Of a stretch of 64,000 nt of DNA, positions 59,567 through 64,000 are shown piece by piece. How positions within the stretch are numbered: position 1 is the stretch's first letter; each line of letters starts with the position of its first letter. The notes below the pieces were generated by a model, which saw only the letters and a program-made list of their open reading frames with translations, did not search any database and was not told the DNA's origin. The DNA comes from CADEDV01 sp048498035. Its GTDB lineage: Bacteria; Bacteroidota; Bacteroidia; Chitinophagales; Chitinophagaceae. A program made the translations under genes and the position numbers. The stretch spans positions 1 to 64,000 of the forward strand of contig JBEHYT010000011.1 of NCBI GenBank assembly GCA_048498035.1, in the 5' to 3' direction.

Positions 59567-60868
59567 ATGAAAACAACTGTACCCAATGTGAAAACAACTG
59601 CAAAGTCGGCTATTCTTTGCGTGTTCACCCTGATTGCTACTGCTAATGGATTTTCTCAATCCGTGTCCGGTTCAAACGGACTTGTATTTAACAACTACAC
59701 TGAAATTGCAAAGCCCAATGGAAGCCTGAAGAAAGGCGCTGAGTATCGCTTCAACAGCGTTACAAATGGTGTGAATGCGGTGGTTCGTATTGATACAACG
59801 GTAGGTGGCGCAACGGTTTCTAAAATTGACGATAATAGCGGCGGTCTTGGTTATGTGAGCGCTTTTCAGCCGGAGATCAAGATTCCTTCCGGTACCGGTG
59901 AATCGTATGTTCAAATGACCTTTAGCTTTTTTAAGACCGATAACGTTACTCCCCAGGTGATGGATTCAATCAGCGCAACAGCTGTAGATATCGATGGTAA
60001 CCTGCGCCTCAAAGAATTTGTAGAAGTGGACATGGCTGGTGGACAGGCTTCCTATATGACCTCTACGCTCGATATCTCCGTATTGTCGATGCTGATCAAC
60101 CACTTCAGAGGCTCAAACATCCTCGGCATTGAGCGCAATAATATTGACACTACTGCATGGGGAAATATGTATACTGTAAAAAAATCAGGTATCACCCAAT
60201 TTACAGTAAAGTTTGGCGCCAACACCCTGGCTGCCAGCAACGATAGCCGCCAGTACAGCCTGTACATGAAGAATTTTAATATTCCAAATCAGGCAGTGCT
60301 GCTACCGGTAAAACTGGAATCATTCACCGCTCAATTGAATACTGCCGGTAACCGGGTGGACTTGCAATGGGTTACTGCTTCTGAAATGAACGTAAGCCAT
60401 TTCGCCATCGAAAAAAGCACAGACGGGTCCAATTTTACAGATGCCGGACTGGTATTTGCCTATGGCAACAGCACTGAACGCAAGACTTACCAATACGCTG
60501 ATAACGTATCCAACAGCACCGCAAAAATTATCTACTACCGCCTGCGTTCTGTAGATAACGATGGAAAGACAACCTATTCCGCTACACGTGTTATACGCCT
60601 TGGCAAAACAACAGATGCAACAATCACCCTGCTTACGTATCCTAACCCGGTTACTAATGAAGTTCGGGTAACAATCCCGGCAACATGGCAGGGTAAGAAG
60701 GTTGATTATCAACTGGTAAATGCTAATGGACAACTGATGCGCCGCGTTGCTGACGCAAATGCAAGCCAGACACAAACAATTGACATGACCACGCTGGCCC
60801 CCGGATTTTATATCGTGCGGGTTAGCTGCGAGGGAGAAACTGCCCAGCAAAAAGTGATCAAAAAATAA
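59567..60868 (+). CDS. Exported protein with type IX secretion C-terminal sorting domain
   Basis: 433 residues. A signal peptide (ending FSQ at about 30) precedes a beta-rich body. The C-terminal ~80 residues form a T9SS type A sorting domain: TYPNPVTNEVRVTIP, then YQLVNANGQLMRRV, LAPGFYIVRVSCEG and a final basic KVIKK. Such proteins are exported by T9SS and anchored or released at the surface. The body is rich in Ser/Thr/Asn, and I do not recognise an enzymatic domain. The ATG at 59567 is preferred to the GTG one codon earlier. A terminator follows at 60890-60918. Confidence 0.8.
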   Translation: MKTTVPNVKTTAKSAILCVFTLIATANGFSQSVSGSNGLVFNNYTEIAKPNGSLKKGAEYRFNSVTNGVNAVVRIDTTVGGATVSKIDDNSGGLGYVSAFQPEIKIPSGTGESYVQMTFSFFKTDNVTPQVMDSISATAVDIDGNLRLKEFVEVDMAGGQASYMTSTLDISVLSMLINHFRGSNILGIERNNIDTTAWGNMYTVKKSGITQFTVKFGANTLAASNDSRQYSLYMKNFNIPNQAVLLPVKLESFTAQLNTAGNRVDLQWVTASEMNVSHFAIEKSTDGSNFTDAGLVFAYGNSTERKTYQYADNVSNSTAKIIYYRLRSVDNDGKTTYSATRVIRLGKTTDATITLLTYPNPVTNEVRVTIPATWQGKKVDYQLVNANGQLMRRVADANASQTQTIDMTTLAPGFYIVRVSCEGETAQQKVIKK

Positions 60869-60889
60869 GTATGGTTTTTTATGGGGTTA

Positions 60890-60918
60890 CGCCGCTCTCT
60901 TTCCAGGGAGCGGCTTTT
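60890..60918 (+). terminator. Intrinsic terminator of the T9SS cargo gene
   Basis: GCCGCTC pairs with GAGCGGC across TCTTTCCAGG, followed by TTTTT. Confidence 0.85.
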
Positions 60919-60927
60919 TAAAACAAA

Positions 60928-60959
60928 TTTGGTTTATAGTATAAACTACTTTATGTTTG
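60928..60959 (+). promoter_or_regulatory. Promoter of the second TonB receptor locus (TTTG, 20 nt, TATGTTTG)
   Basis: TTTG at 60928-60931 and TATGTTTG at 60952-60959 with an exact 20-nt spacer, the best full consensus promoter in the window. The ATG is at 60980. Confidence 0.65.
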
Positions 60960-60979
60960 TTGTATAAAGTTTATTTTTC

Positions 60980-63226
60980 ATGAAAAAGAGTTGGCTCTTC
61001 GCCTGGTTGATGCTGGTTACTGCGGTTGTTCATAGCCAAACCGTGATCAAAGGCATTGTCAGGGATTCCAAAATGAACCCGATACCGGGCGCGAGTATCA
61101 CATTAAAAGACACTTATGACGGGGCAACCAGCGATTCCTCCGGTAAATTCTCATTCAGGTCTGCCGAAAAAGGAAGCCAGCTTTTAACAGTTACCGGCAT
61201 TGGCTTTAAACCGTTTGAGCAACAACTGTCGCTTACCGGCCAGTCCATAGAGCTGACAATTACCATGAAGGATGAAGTAACCGAACTCGGCGCAGTGGTT
61301 ATCACAGCCGGTACATTTGAGGCCAGTGATAAAAAAAGAGCAAGCGCCGTATTAGACCCGTTAGACATTGTAACTACTGCGAGCGCCAATGGGGACATTA
61401 CCGGTGCATTGAAAACACTTCCGGGTGCACAGCAGGTGGGTGAGAGTGAAGGCCTGTATGTTCGCGGAGGTACTGCCGCTGAAACAAAGACATTTATCGA
61501 CGGAACACTTGTCAACAACTTCTTTTACAGCAGTGTTCCCAATATTGCCCAGTTTGGGCGTTTTTCCCCGTTTCTTTTTAAAGGAACTGTATTTAGCACC
61601 GGTGGTTACTCTGCCTTGTACGGACAGGCGCTTTCTTCAGCACTGATCCTTGAGTCGATTGATTTGCCAGACCGTTCATCGGCCAACCTGAGTGTAACCG
61701 TACTTGGATTGGGCGGCGGGTTTCAACATCTTGCAAAAAATAAAAAATCATCCTGGGGAGCCAGTTATAATTATACAGACCTTACACCTGCATTTGCTGT
61801 GATAAAACAAAAGCAGGATTATTCGCGCGCACCGGTATATCATAGTGCCGATGCGAATTTCCGGATTAAGACCTCATCCAGTGGTATGATCAAATATTAC
61901 GGCTATTTTAACCATAGCAACCTTGCCTTTACAACCAACAGTATCGATACGCTGGGCTACAAGGATAAATTCGGCATTGGCAATACGAATTTTTACCACA
62001 ACATCTCTTACCGGGAAAACCTGCATCATGGCTGGAAGATGAACGTTGGTTTTTCTTACACCAACAACCGCGATAATATTGATGCTTCATTGCAGGATCA
62101 ATCAAAACAGGATGTGGTGCTGAATGGACTTGAGTTTAAAAATTTTGGTATAGACACCCGTGGGAATTATTTCAATAGTAAACTGGTGATTGATAAACGA
62201 CTCCGAGGTTTGAGCGCAATACGTTTTGGTGGAGAATATAATTACAGCAATGATAAATTATGGTATACTGATTACCAGGGCCAAACCTACCCAGGCCAGG
62301 TAAAAGAGAGCATCAGCGCCGCCTTTGCAGAGTCCGATATTTACATTACAACGTCGCTGGCGGCAAAAGTGGGAGCAAGACTTGAGCATTCATCATTGTT
62401 GGATAAAACGAACCTGGCGCCGCGCCTTTCACTGGCTTACCGGTTGAGTAAGACCAGCCAGGCTTCTGTGGCCTATGGAATTTTTTACCAGGACCCGGAG
62501 CGCAAATACTTGCCCACGGCAGATCCCCTTACATTTATGAGCGCCACGCACTACATTGCCCAATACCAGCGTGTGGCCAACCAGCAATCGTTCCGTGCCG
62601 AAATTTTTTATAAAAAATATCATAACCTGGTAAAAACCGCGGATAGCCAGGCCGGGCAAACTGCCGTTAGCAATGCAGGCTTTGGCGATGCAAAGGGAAT
62701 TGAGTTTTTCTGGCGCGATAAAAAGACAATCAAGTCGCTTGATTACTGGATATCCTATTCCTTCCTCGATACCAAGCGCGATTTCCTGAATTTTCCAACG
62801 GCAATTACACCCAACTTTGCTGCGAAGCATACAGCATCACTGGTGATTAAAAAATTTGTTGAGAATTGGAAAATGAACCTGAACGTGGCTTACAATTATG
62901 CCAGCGGCCGGCCTTATTACAATATTGCCTATGATGGAACGAAGTATGTATTTACTGACCGGGGTACAATTCCGGATTATCACAATGTAAGTTTTGCCAT
63001 TAACTACTTACCATTTATCGGCAAGCAAAATCCGAAATCCTATGCGGTTTGGGTATTACAGGTCAGCAATATTTTCAATATTAAACAAACCTACGGTTAT
63101 CAATATTCGTACAATGCCTTCCGCAGGGAAGCGATAACGCCTACGTCACGGATGTTTGTTTTTGTAGGATGTTTTATCAGCTTTGGTGTTGACCGGAGCG
63201 ATGAAGTAATCAATAACGGTCTTTAA
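60980..63226 (+). CDS. TonB-dependent receptor with carboxypeptidase-regulatory N-terminus
   Basis: 748 residues. A signal peptide (1-19, ending VHSQ) is followed by a CarboxypepD-reg sandwich (about 21-100), then a plug (about 110-215: LKTLPGAQQVGESEGLYVRGGTAAETKTFIDG) and a barrel ending in an aromatic-rich last strand (FVFVGCFISFGVD). It is smaller than the receptor at 41985. The ligand is unknown. It forms a row with two further genes 30 and 18 nt apart, the first of which codes for an exported protein. Confidence 0.85.
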   Translation: MKKSWLFAWLMLVTAVVHSQTVIKGIVRDSKMNPIPGASITLKDTYDGATSDSSGKFSFRSAEKGSQLLTVTGIGFKPFEQQLSLTGQSIELTITMKDEVTELGAVVITAGTFEASDKKRASAVLDPLDIVTTASANGDITGALKTLPGAQQVGESEGLYVRGGTAAETKTFIDGTLVNNFFYSSVPNIAQFGRFSPFLFKGTVFSTGGYSALYGQALSSALILESIDLPDRSSANLSVTVLGLGGGFQHLAKNKKSSWGASYNYTDLTPAFAVIKQKQDYSRAPVYHSADANFRIKTSSSGMIKYYGYFNHSNLAFTTNSIDTLGYKDKFGIGNTNFYHNISYRENLHHGWKMNVGFSYTNNRDNIDASLQDQSKQDVVLNGLEFKNFGIDTRGNYFNSKLVIDKRLRGLSAIRFGGEYNYSNDKLWYTDYQGQTYPGQVKESISAAFAESDIYITTSLAAKVGARLEHSSLLDKTNLAPRLSLAYRLSKTSQASVAYGIFYQDPERKYLPTADPLTFMSATHYIAQYQRVANQQSFRAEIFYKKYHNLVKTADSQAGQTAVSNAGFGDAKGIEFFWRDKKTIKSLDYWISYSFLDTKRDFLNFPTAITPNFAAKHTASLVIKKFVENWKMNLNVAYNYASGRPYYNIAYDGTKYVFTDRGTIPDYHNVSFAINYLPFIGKQNPKSYAVWVLQVSNIFNIKQTYGYQYSYNAFRREAITPTSRMFVFVGCFISFGVDRSDEVINNGL

Positions 63227-63256
63227 AATAATTAACCAGGATAAAAAAATAGAAAT

Positions 63257-63907
63257 ATGAAAAAGGTAATAGCAATTTTCACAGTCACCCTGCTTTCTCT
63301 TTCTGTATTTGCACAAAGTGAAAAATACATGAAAACGATGGAAGCCAAACTGGAAGGATTTGATACCACGCGAAATGTGGCCACATTGCAAGATCTTTCC
63401 AACACATTTGAACGCATTGGCGATGCGGAAAAAACACAATGGTTGCCCTACTACTACGCCGCTTTGTGTAACGTAAATATCGGATTTCAGTCGTCCAGGG
63501 GCGGCGGTGACGCAGCTGTAACGGATCCCTATGCCGATAAGGCTGAAAACCTGCTCAATAAAGCCGAAGCGTTGAGTAAAGACAACTCGGAAATTTGGGT
63601 GATACGCAAGCAAATTGCTACCCTGCGTTTGCTGGGTGATGTGATGCACCGCTACATGACCTATGGAAAAGAAGGAGCGGAGGCGCTTGCAATGGCCAAG
63701 AAATTGAACCCGGATAACCCGCGCATCTATGTGTTGGAAGGAACAGATAAGTTCAACACACCGGAACAATATGGTGGTAGCAAGGAAGAGGCGAAGAAAT
63801 TGTTTGATGTGGCAAAAGAGAAGTTCGATACATTCAAACCCGAAAGTTCTATTGCTCCTGATTGGGGCCGCGCACAAATGAATTATTTCATGGGTCAAAT
63901 TCAATAA
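63257..63907 (+). CDS. Exported hypothetical protein, helical repeat-like
   Basis: 216 residues. A signal peptide (1-19, ending VFAQ) precedes a helical, TPR-like mature part (WLPYYYAALCNVNIGF; ADKAENLLNKAEALSKDN; EALAMAKKLNPDNPRIYVLEG). Clear TPR consensus hits cannot be fixed by eye. It lies 30 nt after the TonB receptor and 18 nt before the next gene, so it is probably in the same operon. The function is unknown. Confidence 0.7.
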   Translation: MKKVIAIFTVTLLSLSVFAQSEKYMKTMEAKLEGFDTTRNVATLQDLSNTFERIGDAEKTQWLPYYYAALCNVNIGFQSSRGGGDAAVTDPYADKAENLLNKAEALSKDNSEIWVIRKQIATLRLLGDVMHRYMTYGKEGAEALAMAKKLNPDNPRIYVLEGTDKFNTPEQYGGSKEEAKKLFDVAKEKFDTFKPESSIAPDWGRAQMNYFMGQIQ

Positions 63908-63925
63908 GATTTAATCTCATTCTGT

Positions 63926-64000
63926 ATGACCAACAACGAGAAGCCTTTTGATGAACAGGATAGTCTTAACCTGATCACAGACATGATCCGGAAGGCGAAG
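63926..64000 (+). CDS. Conserved hypothetical gene, 5' part only
   Basis: 25 codons, truncated by the window end: TNNEKPFDEQDSLNLITDMI and then a basic continuation. Proteins with this kind of start (DSLNLITDMIxKAK) in Chitinophagaceae are usually small multi-helix membrane proteins of unknown role, but that cannot be confirmed here. It begins 18 nt after the exported helical-repeat gene and is probably its operon partner. Confidence 0.5.
   Translation, partial: MTNNEKPFDEQDSLNLITDMIRKAK

Noticed and set aside
63146..63904. 252-residue minus-strand frame at the window end
   Set aside because: Opposite the TonB receptor end and the exported gene; Cys/Phe-rich composition of a mirrored frame.

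Overview
The window looks like a chromosomal segment of a Bacteroidota bacterium, most likely family Chitinophagaceae or a close relative. The evidence is type IX secretion proteins (a PorZ-like propeller protein and a C-terminal sorting domain), SusC-like TonB receptors with carboxypeptidase-regulatory N-termini, a DUF1800/DUF1501 pair, an atpB-E-F-H-A cluster, and many promoters with the Bacteroidota consensus (TTTG, about 20 nt, TAnnTTTG) in place of -35/-10 boxes. No tRNA, rRNA, insertion sequence, prophage or CRISPR array was seen. Almost all of it is chromosomal core; the novelty lies mainly between the genes.

Layout. 1-8.6 kb: RND/MMPL exporter, porZ-like gene, recO, amidohydrolase, prfA and a small EF-hand-like protein. 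8.6-11.3 kb: a candidate small RNA, VanZ-like protein, an ECF sigma/anti-sigma pair and gcvH. 11.5-24.6 kb: outer-membrane barrel protein, cyclophilin, serS, cytochrome c lipoprotein, alkane monooxygenase-like protein, DUF1800/DUF1501, and two peptide transporters (OPT and POT). 24.7-27.7 kb: purD, tryptophan dioxygenase and a small barrel protein. 27.9-34.0 kb: the elongasome genes mreBCD, PBP2 and rodA. 34.5-39.3 kb: metallo-hydrolase, a second ECF sigma/anti-sigma-like locus, a transketolase C-terminal half and galE. 39.6-50.2 kb: PiT phosphate transporter with a DUF47 partner, a TonB receptor with a beta-helix lipoprotein, a second candidate small RNA, glycosyltransferase plus LpxH-like hydrolase, and a PhoR/PhoB-like two-component system. 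50.4-64 kb: a secreted caspase-like (clan CD) protein, an ABC exporter, the ATP synthase cluster, a T9SS cargo protein, a second TonB receptor locus and the start of one more gene.

The most interesting pattern is a probable local phosphate-starvation network. Arrays of hexamers like TTAACA or GTAACA repeated every 11 bp, the geometry of PhoB/PhoP binding sites, lie before the DUF47/PiT operon (41565-41641), the TonB receptor/beta-helix lipoprotein pair (41891-41945) and the phoB-like gene (50261-50293). Two shorter arrays precede intergenic stretches that end in strong intrinsic terminators (8790-8816 and 46327-46354). Those two stretches share the 12-mer CAATTTTCTCAT followed by GCAGT just before the terminator, so they look like two paralogous, possibly phosphate-regulated small RNAs. 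This is inferred from the sequence alone.

Other notable features: several genes have the -7 element 4-6 nt before the start codon, implying leaderless mRNAs. Intergenic regions carry 8-bp-period repeats arranged as inverted arms. The atp cluster ends in a terminator directly after atpA with no gamma-subunit gene, and has strong hairpins between atpE and atpF.
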